Positions 38,360 through 48,253 are shown, counted from the first letter of the stretch. The stretch: 64,000 bases of DNA from Flavobacterium sp. J27 (GCF_004303025.1 NZ_PJQW01000007.1:1297-65296); one strand, 5' to 3'. Program-made: numbers and translations. Notes: generated by a model from the sequence alone, not told the origin.

Positions 38360-41054
38360 AAACGTGCTAATACTGTTGCATAAAATTGTTTTTTTTATTT
38401 GTAGTTTGTTTAACCTAACAGCCGTTTTGTTGCTGTTAGGTACTTTTTCATTGGCTCAAACAACTATAAAAGGAACCATTACAGATACTAATGGACAAGC
38501 AGTTGTTGCGGCTAATGTTGTTTTAAAGCCCGAAAATTCGCAAAGTATTATTGCCTATGCTTACAGCGATGAAAATGGAAACTATGAATTAACAACAACC
38601 AAAACGGGGAACTTTGTGTTAAGCTATTCAGCATTGAACTATGAAACAGCAACAATTGAAGTGTTGCTTGTTAGCGAATCGCAAACCTTGCTAAAAGATG
38701 CGATGCTGACTTATAAAGCTATTGCATTAAATGAAGTAGTAATCGAATCCAGTAGACCCATTACAATTAAAAACGACAAGATTGTTTTTGATGTTAAAGC
38801 TTTTGCACAAGGCAACGAAGAAGTTGTGGAAGATTTATTGAAAAAATTACCCGGACTTACCGTGGATAGTGATGGAACTATAAAAGCAGGAAATCAGGAA
38901 GTAGAGAAAGTAATGGTTGATAATGATGATTTCTTTGAAAAAGGATATAAAGTACTCACTAAAAACATGCCTTCGAGTCCAATTGAAAAAGTGGAACTAC
39001 TACAGCGTTATTCTAATAACAAACATTTGAAAGGGATTGAGAATAGCGATAAAGTAGCTTTAAATTTAGTTCTAAAAGAAGATGCTAAAAGGCAGTGGTT
39101 TGGTAATTTTCAATTAGGATATGGCTTGGTTTCAGAAAATAGATATGAAGGTAGAAGTAATTTGATGAATTTCGGAAAGAAAAATAAATATTATTTCCTA
39201 ACAAGTGTAAATAATACAGGAGAAACAGCCACAGGAGATGTGTCTCATTTAATTTATTCTTTTGGAGACGAAACTATTGGAGATCACGAAAAGAATCAAA
39301 CTTTATTAGGTTTAGATGTATATGTGCCACAACTTAAACAGAAAAGAGTGAATTTTAATAATGCGGAGTTACTTTCTCTAAATAGTATTTTTACGCTTTC
39401 TCAAAAAATGAAGCTGAAGGCCTTAGCGTTTATAAATCAAGACGAAAATCAGTTTTATAGAAACAGTATGCAATCGTTTTTTGCAAACAATACTTCGTTT
39501 CAAAATAAGGAAGATTTTGCGTTGCGAAAGAATATCTTAGTAGGTTTTGGGAAAATAGATTTTGATTATGATATTTCTCCAACAAAAGCAATTCAGTTGG
39601 TGAGTAAGTTAAATATATCTAGAAACAAGGACCGAAGCGACCTGTTATTTAATGACGACTTATTACAGGAAAGACTAACCAGTAACAATCAATTATTCGA
39701 TCAGAAACTGGTATTTACTAATAAACTATCAGCGACAAAAGCCATGTTGTTTTCAGCTAGAGCAATTAATGAAAAAACACCTCAAGCGTATACATTAAAT
39801 CAGTTTTTGTATAATGATTTATTTATAACTAATGCAGATAACTTAGCTCAGATTAACGAAAATAAAATGGATTTTTATGGAGTAGAAGGGTATTTGTTAG
39901 ATCGGAAAAAGAAGGGTGATTTACTAGAAATTAAAATAGGGGATCAATATAGAAGAGATATCTTGCATTCCAATTTTCAACTCAAAAATGCAAACCAACT
40001 CACAGAAATCCCTGTCGATTATCAAAACAAAACGACCTATGGAGTGAACGATTTGTATGCTCATTTAAAATACACCTACCGATTTAAAAAGATTAACCTT
40101 GTACCTCAAGTTAACGTACATCAGTTTTCAAATACTCTAGCGTCTTTTGAGATAAAAACGACACAAAATCCGTTTTTTGTTGCTCCCAAATTAAGTGTAG
40201 AATATGAAGTAGATAAAAAAAACAAACTGCTTGCATCATATGCTTTCAATAGAACTAACGCTACAATCGTTGATGTGTATTCTAATTATGTGCATAGTGG
40301 GTTTCGCTCTTTTACGAAAGGAACCGGAACATTCAATCAATTGGATGCTTCTAATGCCTTGTTAAGTTATACTTATGGTAATTGGGGAGATAAGTTTTTT
40401 GCCAATACTTTTGTTATGTATACACAAAATCATGATTTTTTGAGTACTAATGCTATAATTGCACAAAATTATTCTCAATCTGAAAAAATAGTAATTAAAA
40501 ACAGAGCGTTTGCTACCTTCAGTACTTCTGTTGATTATTATTTTAGAGGTATTGCTTCTAATTTGAAATTGCTTTTTGGAGGTTCTACATCTAACTATAA
40601 AAATAGAGTGAATCATTCTAGTTTAAGAGAAGTGAAAAATAATTTGTTTCATTATGGTTTTGAATTGCGTTCTGGTTTTAAAGGAATTTTTAATTATCAT
40701 GTGGGTACAAAATGGGAATATAATGAAGTGAAAACAACCCTTCAGAATTCTTTTACCAATGCCACTTCATTTTTGGATCTGTCATTTGTAATTAATTCAA
40801 AGTTTAATTTTCAAATACAATCAGAAAGATACTATTTCGGAAATTTAGACAGTAGTAATAACACCTATTATTTTGCTGACCTAGAAGCAAAATACACCAT
40901 AAAAGAAAATAAATTGTCTTTTTTTCTTTCGGGGAACAATTTGTTCAATACCACAACTTTCAGGAATTATAGTATTAGCGATATTAGTATTTCCAGTACC
41001 GAATATCGATTGCAACCCAGATACCTTTTATTAAAAATGGAATATCGATTTTAG
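38346..41054 (+). CDS. TonB-type outer-membrane barrel protein, cassette A
   Basis: 902 residues from a TTG start that overlaps the GLPGLI gene end; no earlier ATG exists. A signal peptide ends near SLAQTTI. A carboxypeptidase-regulatory-like domain (GTITDTNGQAVVAANVVL) is followed by a plug-like region (VVEDLLKKLPGLTVDSDG, IEKVELLQRYSNN) and a long C-terminal barrel. It may move peptides or their products across the outer membrane. A counterpart is 54620-56887. Confidence 0.85.
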   Translation: MKKSKNVLILLHKIVFFICSLFNLTAVLLLLGTFSLAQTTIKGTITDTNGQAVVAANVVLKPENSQSIIAYAYSDENGNYELTTTKTGNFVLSYSALNYETATIEVLLVSESQTLLKDAMLTYKAIALNEVVIESSRPITIKNDKIVFDVKAFAQGNEEVVEDLLKKLPGLTVDSDGTIKAGNQEVEKVMVDNDDFFEKGYKVLTKNMPSSPIEKVELLQRYSNNKHLKGIENSDKVALNLVLKEDAKRQWFGNFQLGYGLVSENRYEGRSNLMNFGKKNKYYFLTSVNNTGETATGDVSHLIYSFGDETIGDHEKNQTLLGLDVYVPQLKQKRVNFNNAELLSLNSIFTLSQKMKLKALAFINQDENQFYRNSMQSFFANNTSFQNKEDFALRKNILVGFGKIDFDYDISPTKAIQLVSKLNISRNKDRSDLLFNDDLLQERLTSNNQLFDQKLVFTNKLSATKAMLFSARAINEKTPQAYTLNQFLYNDLFITNADNLAQINENKMDFYGVEGYLLDRKKKGDLLEIKIGDQYRRDILHSNFQLKNANQLTEIPVDYQNKTTYGVNDLYAHLKYTYRFKKINLVPQVNVHQFSNTLASFEIKTTQNPFFVAPKLSVEYEVDKKNKLLASYAFNRTNATIVDVYSNYVHSGFRSFTKGTGTFNQLDASNALLSYTYGNWGDKFFANTFVMYTQNHDFLSTNAIIAQNYSQSEKIVIKNRAFATFSTSVDYYFRGIASNLKLLFGGSTSNYKNRVNHSSLREVKNNLFHYGFELRSGFKGIFNYHVGTKWEYNEVKTTLQNSFTNATSFLDLSFVINSKFNFQIQSERYYFGNLDSSNNTYYFADLEAKYTIKENKLSFFLSGNNLFNTTTFRNYSISDISISSTEYRLQPRYLLLKMEYRF

Positions 41055-41130
41055 AATAAACTACAGCCTGTTCTAAATGATGTTTATAAAAATGATGTAT
41101 ACGCCATGTAGCTAGTAATGAATGTATGCC

Positions 41131-41163
41131 GCAAAAAAAGCGTTCTTTTAGGAGGACGCTTTT
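41131..41163. terminator. Terminator and left copy of a 33-bp direct repeat
   Basis: A-run, GCGTTCTTTTAGGAGGACGC and T-run make a terminator for the barrel gene. The same 33 bases occur at 49998-50030 next to the CRISPR array, in the same direction. Confidence 0.85.
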
Positions 41164-41175
41164 GTTTGTTTTATA

Positions 41176-41247
41176 TTCTGTAAACATATATTTCTTCTCC
41201 AGAGAGAAACAGATTTACATTTTACCCTAATTGGAATAAAAAAAAAA
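41176..41247 (-). pseudogene. Relic of an S8 protease gene
   Basis: About 72 bp align with the minus-strand S8 gene at 50316-50388, and can be read as a degraded form of DLFAPGEEIYVCR (LFLSGEEIYVYR) in the same direction. Just before it, bases 41163-41178 match the 3' end of that gene after the shared 33-bp repeat, so ~270 bp of the gene are missing between. It is a third, mostly deleted S8 copy. No other part is recognised. Confidence 0.7.
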
Positions 41248-41299
41248 CTATTGCTTAAATTAAAGAGACAAGGAAAGAAGATCTTCTATTAGTTAATAC

Positions 41300-41334
41300 A
41301 AAAAGGGTTGACTTAATAAAAGTCAACCCTTTTC
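41300..41334 (-). terminator. Terminator after the 136-residue protein gene
   Basis: AAAAGGGTTGACTT / AAGTCAACCCTTTT hairpin with A and T runs at both ends; it can serve the minus-strand gene at 41353. Confidence 0.85.
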
Positions 41335-41352
41335 GTACTTATAAAATTTTAT

Positions 41353-41763
41353 TTATAAGGTAGCTTTATGATTTGTAATAGTAGTAATAAAAGTGTCTAC
41401 TTCTTCAAGTTCTTTATTAATACGTTCTAAATCAAGTTCTTTTTCTAGTAATGCTACAGCACCGTAACTTTCTTTACGATTTTCTAGTAAGAATTTTTTG
41501 TACTCTAATTTTACTTTCTTTTTAATTTCGTCGTCTTTAGTTTGACCTTCTGGTAAAACACTAATTATAGTATCTACCGCTGAAATTTCAGCTAAAACAC
41601 CTTGTAGAATAGCTTCTACTTCTAATGAAGTGCTGGCGTATTTATTTGTTAAACGTTCCTCTGAAATTTTTTTAAAAGTTAATTCTGCTTTCTCTTTTTC
41701 TGCCCAAGATAGTAACACATCGCAATCTGCAATTTGTGTTACGTTGCTAATTGAATAATTCAT
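41353..41763 (-). CDS. Small helical protein of unknown function beside the XRE regulator
   Basis: 136 residues, mostly helical with charged heptads (LEKELDLERINKELEEV), no signal peptide and no membrane span. I do not recognise a family. It is downstream of the XRE regulator, and a terminator closes it. It could be a small cytoplasmic partner or an immunity-linked protein, but nothing shows this. Confidence 0.6.
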   Translation of the reverse strand: MNYSISNVTQIADCDVLLSWAEKEKAELTFKKISEERLTNKYASTSLEVEAILQGVLAEISAVDTIISVLPEGQTKDDEIKKKVKLEYKKFLLENRKESYGAVALLEKELDLERINKELEEVDTFITTITNHKATL

Positions 41764-41911
41764 AATTTAAAATTTTAGGTTTTTATTATGGTATCATTCA
41801 CAAACCAAATGCCAACGTGTATGCCAAAATTAAGTTTACCAGAAATTTAACTTTCTGTAAGAAAAATTGTAAATTAAGGTTAAAATTTATACGAAATGAT
41901 TTCTTAGTTCG

Positions 41912-42445
41912 TTATCCTAGCTTTTGTAATTTATTTTTTAAAATTTCTTCTTCCTTTTTTAAGGTTTCTAATTTAACTTCATATTCTAGTTGCACTAAAC
42001 TTCCATTTTTTTCTACATTAATTTTTGTTCTATCCTTCATCACTTCTAATAGTAGATCTTTATTATGGTTTAATTTTACTGGATTTGATTCCAAATAAAG
42101 CATTACTTTTAATCGATTTATGTTAAAATCATGTTTCTTTTTTATTTCATTTAATTTTGTGACAATTATTAATTGGTTCTGTTTATTTATAACAAGTAAG
42201 TCTTCTAAAACCTTTTTCTTTTGTTCAGTTTTTTCATGTAAAAAAGGAAATTGTTTTTTCCAGATACTATCAGGTTGCTGAACAAATGTTAGCATTTCCG
42301 CTAGTTTTAATTTGGACGTGGTAGGTAAATCACGTTTGCCAGTTTCATACATTGCCCATTGGCTTCTGGATATTTCTAATACTGAAGCAATCTCTTCTTG
42401 TTTCATTCCCAGTATCTCTCTAATTTTTACTTTTTCTTTTTTCAT
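41912..42445 (-). CDS. XRE-family HTH transcription regulator
   Basis: 177 residues. The N-terminal HTH_3 domain has GMKQEEIASVLEISRSQWAMYETGKRD, cut here only as a residue 14-40 region: KQEEIASVLEISRSQW and YETGKRDLP. The rest is a long coiled-coil (LEKKEEEI-type repeats) that may give dimerisation. The upstream region carries several GTCACAA half-sites that could be its own operator. Lying between the S8 relic and the CRISPR locus, it may regulate either the CRISPR genes or itself. Confidence 0.85.
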   Translation of the reverse strand: MKKEKVKIREILGMKQEEIASVLEISRSQWAMYETGKRDLPTTSKLKLAEMLTFVQQPDSIWKKQFPFLHEKTEQKKKVLEDLLVINKQNQLIIVTKLNEIKKKHDFNINRLKVMLYLESNPVKLNHNKDLLLEVMKDRTKINVEKNGSLVQLEYEVKLETLKKEEEILKNKLQKLG

Positions 42446-42508
42446 TTATAATTATTTACTACTGAATAATTCATTTCTTTATTAAGATTGGAACGTGTTT
42501 TATCTAAA

Positions 42509-42628
42509 TTGTGTGACATTTCTCTTTTTACTTTTATTTTGTCACAAAAATTGTGACATTTTATATTTTATTTCAAGAATATCACAAAAACCGTGACTTT
42601 TTTTTCAAAGAGTAAAGAAAGTCACAAT
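42509..42628. promoter_or_regulatory. Four GTCACAA/TTGTGAC operator-like sites upstream of the XRE gene
   Basis: TTGTGTGAC (42509-42517), the palindrome GTCACAAAAATTGTGAC (42541-42557), a variant palindrome ATCACAAAAACCGTGAC (42581-42597) and a half-site GTCACAAT (42621-42628). The two full palindromes have centres 40 bp apart, about four helical turns. They fit a dimeric XRE repressor binding its own promoter (inference). Confidence 0.55.
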
Positions 42629-42788
42629 GTTTTTTTAAATATGAATAATCAAATGTAGGAAACCGTAAGCTACATTTAGTTGGGTTTTATAATTTTAAAG
42701 GAAATAAAATAACTATAGGATAGAAAATAAATCAGTTGTTTTTGGAAAAATTTGAAAAGCCTTTTATTTACTACATTTTATAAAATAA

Positions 42789-42846
42789 TTTTTTCTACGT
42801 ATTTATACGTAGAAAAAACATTGAAAAATAAGTATAAATACGTATT
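42789..42846. promoter_or_regulatory. Long TACGTA palindrome and a second TACGTA palindrome
   Basis: A perfect 30-bp palindrome with arms TTTTTTCTACGTAT (42789-42802 and 42805-42818), followed by AATACGTATT (42837-42846). The U-run precedes the stem, so it is not a normal terminator. It may be an operator near the tracrRNA 3' end. The rest of 42629-42924 holds nothing else I can name. Confidence 0.4.
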
Positions 42847-42924
42847 GACAGGTTGAGAAAAACGATGTAAGTTTATACAATTGTTGTTTTTACAAATAAA
42901 AAAAGCGACCCATTAAAGGAAATA

Positions 42925-43007
42925 AAAAAGCCCCGTATTGAAAGACGAGGCGACTTAAATGTTTTCACAACGGAATAATCCTTATTGTGAATTGCTTCAA
43001 AATTGTA
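42925..43007 (-). ncRNA. tracrRNA of the type II-C system
   Basis: On the minus strand an anti-repeat (42985-43007) is complementary to the first half of the CRISPR repeat except for one missing base. It is followed by AAGGATTATTCCGTTG, the usual nexus sequence, then GTGAAAAC, and a hairpin GCCTCGT / ACGGGGC with a run of T (42925-42952). This matches known Bacteroidetes tracrRNA layout. Its 5' end is not defined here; I saw no clear promoter. Confidence 0.88.
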
Positions 43008-43040
43008 CTGCAATATACAACAAAAAAAATTACATTGTAT

Positions 43041-43054
43041 TACGGTTAACCGTA
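43041..43054. promoter_or_regulatory. TACGGTTAACCGTA palindrome between tracrRNA and cas9
   Basis: A perfect 14-bp palindrome sits in the divergent space between the tracrRNA (minus) and cas9 (plus), about 65 bp before the cas9 start. It could be a regulator site for either or both transcripts. Confidence 0.4.
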
Positions 43055-43120
43055 AAGAAGATGATTTTCTTTTAATTAAATTTAAAAATTCATTAAATAG
43101 CAAATAATATTCGATTATAA

Positions 43121-46100
43121 ATGAAAAAAATATTAGGACTGGATTTAGGGACCAATAGCATTGGATGGGCTTTTATAAAAGAAGCCGAAAATGATAATGA
43201 AAAATCTGAAATAGTTAATACAGGAGTCCGTATTGTACCTCTTACTACAGATGAAGAGACGGATTTTAAAAAAGGGAATACTATTTCAATAAATGCAGAT
43301 CGAACATTGAAACGAGGTGCAAGAAGAAATTTACAGCGTTTCAAACAAAGAAGAGATAATCTTTTGGAAATTTTCAAGAAAATAAAATTCATTCCAAATA
43401 ATTTTACATATGCAGAAACAGGAACAGCTACTACATTTTCATCTTATGAATTAAGAGCACAAGCTGCTAATGATAAAATATCTAAAGAAGAACTGGTAAA
43501 AGTTTTACTTATGATTAATAAAAAAAGAGGATATAAAAGCAGTAGAAAAGCAAAATCAGCAGAAGAAGGAGAAGCTATCGATGGTATGAAAATAGCTAAA
43601 GAATTGTTTGATAATAATTACACTCCAGGACAATGGGTGTTTACTTCCTTATCTAAAGGGAAAACATTTATACCTGATTTTTATCGTTCCGATTTACAAA
43701 AAGAATTAGAAAAAATTATTGCATTCCAGAATCAGTTTCATCCTCAAATAATTAATGATGAACTATTCGAAGCTATTCAAGGAAAAAACAGAACATTTAC
43801 TTCACAATATTTTTCAAAAACATTAAATATTCCTTTGGTAGAAAATAAAGGAACAAAGGAAGAAACCAAATTGCAACATTATAAATGGAGAAATGAAGCG
43901 ATAAGTACTGAATTAGACCTAGAAATAATAGCCTTTATCATAACCGAAATTAATAATCAAATTAATAAATCTAGTGGTTATTTAGGAGCAATTAGCGATC
44001 GAAGTAAAGAATTGTATTTTAATCAAGAAACTGTAGGTCAATTTTTATGCCGACAATTAAAAAATAATAATCATGCAAAACTAAAAAATCAAGTTTTTTA
44101 CAGACAAGATTATTTAGATGAATTTGAAAAAATATGGGAAACCCAAGCTAAATTTCACTCAGAATTAAATGAGGATTTAAAAAAAGAAATAAGAGATATT
44201 ACTATTTTCTATCAAAGAAAATTAAAATCACAAAAACACTTAGTCAGTTTTTGTGAATTTGAAAAAGGGCACAAAGTCATACCAAAATCGTCTCCTTTAT
44301 TTCAAGAATTTAGAATATGGCAAAACATCAATAATATTGTTGTTAAAAATGAAATTACAAAAGAATCCTTTCTTTTAGAAGAAGAATTAAAACAGCAACT
44401 AGCACAAGAATTATTTTTTAAAGAAAATTTTTCAGATAGTCAATTCATTACTTTTTGTGGTCTTAAAAAAACTGATTATAGTGTTAATTTTAAAAAAATA
44501 GAAGGGAATAGAACCAATACTGAGATTTACAAAGCTTTTGAAAAAATATTGGTTGTTGAAGGTTATGACGAATTGGATATATCAAAATTAGAACCGTTAG
44601 AAATAAGTAAAGTATTTAAAACGGCTTTTACTGATTTAGGTATTAATACCTCTCTTTTAGATTTTGACCCTACCGTACAAGGAAATGATTTTGATAAACA
44701 ACCATATTATCAATTATGGCATTTATTATATGCAGCTGAAGATGATGATAAATTAAAAGAAAGTTTAAAAAGTAAATTTGGTTTTAAAGAAGAGCACTTG
44801 CCTTTTCTTTTAAATGTCAAGTTACAAGCCGATTATGGGAGTTTGAGTGCAAGGGCTATTAAGAAAATATTACCTCATTTAATGGATGGTCATATTTATG
44901 ACAAGGCTTGTGAACTTGTTAGGCTTGACAATATTAAAAATTTAACTAATAAAGGGTTAGAAATAAAAGAAGCTAAAAAAATTGCGGGTTATAATCATTC
45001 TTCTTCTTTGACTAAGGAACAAAATAATGATAGGGTTTTAAAAGATACTTTAGAACTACTTAAAAAGAATAGTTTGAGAAATCCTGTGGTTGAGAAAATT
45101 CTTAATCAAATGATTAATGTAATTAATGCTATTATAAATGATCCAATGATGGGTAAACCCGATGAAATTCGTGTGGAATTGGCTCGTGAGTTGAAAAACA
45201 ACAACGAACAACGCAAAGAAATGACTAATAGTATTAACAAAGCAACTGCGGAGCATGAAAAAATTAGAAAAATATTACATACAGAATTCGGATTTCCAAG
45301 AGTTACCCGTAATGACATCATTAGATATAAGTTATGGAAAGAAACCGATGGTATTTCTTTATATACTGGGCAACCCATAGAAGCTTCTAAGTTATTTACC
45401 AAAGAATACGATATCGAACACATTATCCCAAAATCACGTTTGTTTGATGATAGCTTTTCTAATAAAACAATTTGTGAACGTCGATTGAATATCGATAAAA
45501 GTAATAAAACTGCTTATAGTTTTTTGAAAGAAAAATTATCCATTGAAGAATTTGAGCAGTTTGAACAAAGAGTAAAAAGTTTTTACGGAAAAATTAGTAG
45601 AACAAAACAGAATAAACTTTTAATGGCAGACCATGAAATCCCAGAAGGATTCATAGAACGTCAATTGAGAGAAACACAATACATTGCTAAAAAAGCAAAA
45701 GAAATTTTACTAGAAGTTTCTAGAAATGTAACCACTACCATAGGAAGTGTAACAGATAAATTGCGTGAAGATTGGGAACTAGTTGAAATAATGAAAGAAC
45801 TAAATTGGAACAAATATGACAAGCTAGGTTTAACTTATGAAGATAAAGGCAAAAGCGGAGAACGTTTATATAAAATAAAAGATTGGTCTAAACGAAACGA
45901 TCATCGTCATCATGCGATGGATGCTTTAACAGTAGCTTTTACAAAACCAGCATATATACAGTATTTAAACAATCTAAATGCCAAAACACAAGGTGAACAA
46001 AAAGCAAAATCTATTCTAGGAATAGAAAACAAACATCTCTACAGAGACAAAAACAACAAACTTAGATTTATTGCTCCCATACCTAATTTTAGAGAAGAAG

Positions 46101-47221
46101 CAAAAAAACATTTAGAACGTATTTTAATTTCTTACAAAGCCAAAAATAAAGTAGTAACTAACAATAAAAACAGTATTAAGATAAAAGGAGATGTACTAGA
46201 AAAAATACAATTAACGCCAAGAGGGCAATTGCATAAAGAAACTATTTATGGAAAGTTGCAACAGTATGTAACCAAAGAAGAAAAAATAAATGCGAGTTTT
46301 GATGAAAAACGCATTCAACTAGTAGCTAAGAAACAGTATCGAGAATTGCTATTAAAGCGACTGCAAGAAAATAGCAATGATCCTAAAAAAGCCTTTACAG
46401 GTAAAAACAGTTTAGCAAAAACACCTATTTATATTAGTCTTGAAAATAATAGTGTAGTTCCCGAGAAAGTAAAACTTGTGTGGTTAGAAGATAATTACAC
46501 CATTAGAAAAGACATTACACCCGACTTAAAAATTGATAAAGTAATTGATGTAGGTTTAAAGAAAATACTTCAAGCACGTTTAGATAAATTTGGCGGAGAT
46601 GCTAAAAAAGCATTTGTTAACTTAGAGGGAAGCCCTATTTGGCAAAATAAAGAAAAAGGAATTGCTTTAAAACGAGTTACTATAAGTGGTGTGAGTAATG
46701 CACTAGCTTTGCATACTAAAAAGAACCATTTTGGCAATGAAATTTTAGACGGAAATGGAAAACCAGTTCCTGTAGATTTTGTAAGTACAGGCAACAACCA
46801 CCATGTTGCTATTTATCGTGATGAAAAAGGCAACTTACAAGAAGAGGTTGTTTCATTCTTTGATGCGGTAGTACGAAAAAATCTAGGATTGCCAATAATT
46901 AACAAAAATCATGAAAAAGGATGGGAATTCTTGTTTAGTATGAAACAGAATGAATATTTTGTTTTTCCTTCGGATGATTTTAACTCTCATGAAATAGATT
47001 TGATAAATCCTGATAATTACCATTTGATTAGTCCAAATTTGTTTAGAGTACAAAAATTTACAATAAAAGATTACTTCTTTAGGCATCATTTAGAAACAAC
47101 AGTAGGGGACAATAAGGAGTTAAAAGATATTTCGTTTAAAAGAGTAGGATTGAACGGAATTAATGATATTATTAAGGTTAGACTTAATCATTTAGGTCAA
47201 ATTGTACAAATAGGAGAATAG
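43121..47221 (+). CDS. cas9: Type II-C Cas9 nuclease
   Basis: 1366 residues. RuvC-I has Asp8 in GLDLGTNSIGW, the arginine-rich bridge helix follows (RGARRNLQRFKQRR), RuvC-II has Glu686 in IRVELAREL, the HNH domain has His767 in YDIEHIIPKS, and RuvC-III has His931 and Asp934 in HRHHAMDAL. All catalytic residues are kept. It cuts both strands of DNA matched by a crRNA:tracrRNA guide. cas1 follows 5 bp later, and no csn2 or cas4 is present, which makes it type II-C. Confidence 0.97.
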   Translation: MKKILGLDLGTNSIGWAFIKEAENDNEKSEIVNTGVRIVPLTTDEETDFKKGNTISINADRTLKRGARRNLQRFKQRRDNLLEIFKKIKFIPNNFTYAETGTATTFSSYELRAQAANDKISKEELVKVLLMINKKRGYKSSRKAKSAEEGEAIDGMKIAKELFDNNYTPGQWVFTSLSKGKTFIPDFYRSDLQKELEKIIAFQNQFHPQIINDELFEAIQGKNRTFTSQYFSKTLNIPLVENKGTKEETKLQHYKWRNEAISTELDLEIIAFIITEINNQINKSSGYLGAISDRSKELYFNQETVGQFLCRQLKNNNHAKLKNQVFYRQDYLDEFEKIWETQAKFHSELNEDLKKEIRDITIFYQRKLKSQKHLVSFCEFEKGHKVIPKSSPLFQEFRIWQNINNIVVKNEITKESFLLEEELKQQLAQELFFKENFSDSQFITFCGLKKTDYSVNFKKIEGNRTNTEIYKAFEKILVVEGYDELDISKLEPLEISKVFKTAFTDLGINTSLLDFDPTVQGNDFDKQPYYQLWHLLYAAEDDDKLKESLKSKFGFKEEHLPFLLNVKLQADYGSLSARAIKKILPHLMDGHIYDKACELVRLDNIKNLTNKGLEIKEAKKIAGYNHSSSLTKEQNNDRVLKDTLELLKKNSLRNPVVEKILNQMINVINAIINDPMMGKPDEIRVELARELKNNNEQRKEMTNSINKATAEHEKIRKILHTEFGFPRVTRNDIIRYKLWKETDGISLYTGQPIEASKLFTKEYDIEHIIPKSRLFDDSFSNKTICERRLNIDKSNKTAYSFLKEKLSIEEFEQFEQRVKSFYGKISRTKQNKLLMADHEIPEGFIERQLRETQYIAKKAKEILLEVSRNVTTTIGSVTDKLREDWELVEIMKELNWNKYDKLGLTYEDKGKSGERLYKIKDWSKRNDHRHHAMDALTVAFTKPAYIQYLNNLNAKTQGEQKAKSILGIENKHLYRDKNNKLRFIAPIPNFREEAKKHLERILISYKAKNKVVTNNKNSIKIKGDVLEKIQLTPRGQLHKETIYGKLQQYVTKEEKINASFDEKRIQLVAKKQYRELLLKRLQENSNDPKKAFTGKNSLAKTPIYISLENNSVVPEKVKLVWLEDNYTIRKDITPDLKIDKVIDVGLKKILQARLDKFGGDAKKAFVNLEGSPIWQNKEKGIALKRVTISGVSNALALHTKKNHFGNEILDGNGKPVPVDFVSTGNNHHVAIYRDEKGNLQEEVVSFFDAVVRKNLGLPIINKNHEKGWEFLFSMKQNEYFVFPSDDFNSHEIDLINPDNYHLISPNLFRVQKFTIKDYFFRHHLETTVGDNKELKDISFKRVGLNGINDIIKVRLNHLGQIVQIGE

Positions 47222-47226
47222 TAATC

Positions 47227-48129
47227 ATGATCAAACGCACCCTCTTTTTTGGTAATCCTGTCTATTTGAGTACTAAAAACAAACAACTAGTAGTGTCTTA
47301 CCCTGATAAGGAACAAGATACCAAGACAGTGGCTATAGAAGACATAGGGGTTGTTGTTTTAGAAAATCAGCAAATTACGATTACTAATGGTGTGCTAAAC
47401 AAATTGACGCAAAACAACGTGGCTATAATTAGTTGCGATACACAACACCTGCCTACAGGTTTATTATTGCCTTTGCAAGGACATAGCGAGCAAACCGAAC
47501 GCTATAAACATCAGATAAATGCCTCGGTGCCTTTACAAAAGAATTTATGGCAACAAACTATTAGTGCAAAGATTTTAAATCAGGCGAGTTTGTTAAAAGA
47601 AAGAAGTATACCCATGCGAAAGATGGAATTATGGGCTAAGGAAGTAACATCGGGTGATGCTTTAAATCATGAATCGAGAGCTGCTGTTTATTATTGGGAA
47701 AAACTCATTCCTATTCCTCATTTTACGAGAGGACAAAAAGGGATAGCCCCTAATAATTTGTTGAATTATGGCTATGCTATTTTAAGAGCAATTACCGCTC
47801 GTGCTTTAGTAAGTTCTGGGATGTTGCCAAGTCTAGGTATTTTTCATAGAAACAAATACAATGCGTATTGCCTTGCTGACGATATTATGGAACCCTATCG
47901 CCCCTATGTGGATTTAATAGTTTGTCATATTATGGATACGGAAGACAATTATGAGGAATTAACCGTTGCACTTAAAAAACAGTTGTTGAGTATTGCAAGT
48001 ATGGATGTGGTGCTTGATGGCAAAAGAAGTCCTTTGCTTGTAGCTATGAGTCGCACAACCAATTCTTTGTATGAATGTTTTGAAGGAAAGGCTAGAAAAA
48101 TTTTATATCCAGTTTATGGGGTTTTATAA
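47227..48129 (+). CDS. cas1: Cas1 adaptation integrase
   Basis: 300 residues, the usual type II Cas1 length. The conserved Glu segment NHESRAAVYYWEKL and the His/Asp region NYGYAILRAITARALVSSG, with SLGIFHRNKYN and CLADDIMEPYRPYVD, identify it. With Cas2 it integrates new spacers. It starts 5 bp after cas9, and its stop overlaps a small ORF in a TAATG arrangement. Confidence 0.97.
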   Translation: MIKRTLFFGNPVYLSTKNKQLVVSYPDKEQDTKTVAIEDIGVVVLENQQITITNGVLNKLTQNNVAIISCDTQHLPTGLLLPLQGHSEQTERYKHQINASVPLQKNLWQQTISAKILNQASLLKERSIPMRKMELWAKEVTSGDALNHESRAAVYYWEKLIPIPHFTRGQKGIAPNNLLNYGYAILRAITARALVSSGMLPSLGIFHRNKYNAYCLADDIMEPYRPYVDLIVCHIMDTEDNYEELTVALKKQLLSIASMDVVLDGKRSPLLVAMSRTTNSLYECFEGKARKILYPVYGVL

Positions 48130-48203
48130 TGCTTCCCGATAAGCGTCACTTTGAGTACGAAGCGTATTGCGAAGTTTTGTTAGACTATCTATGCAAAAAA
48201 TAA
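48129..48203 (+). CDS. 24-residue ORF overlapping the cas1 stop
   Basis: The cas1 stop TAA and an ATG overlap as TAATG. The ORF reads MLPDKRHFEYEAYCEVLLDY and ends CKK. It could be a coupled leader for cas2 or a chance frame; 50 bp separate it from cas2. Length alone gives no function. Confidence 0.25.
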   Translation: MLPDKRHFEYEAYCEVLLDYLCKK

Positions 48204-48253
48204 GGGGCAGGAAAATGATTCCTAAGAAGAAAGTCAAAATTTAAGTAATAACT

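Noticed and set aside
42789..42818. Long palindrome as tracrRNA terminator
   Set aside because: The tracrRNA already has a GC-rich terminator with a T-run at 42925-42952, and the palindrome has no T-run after its stem.
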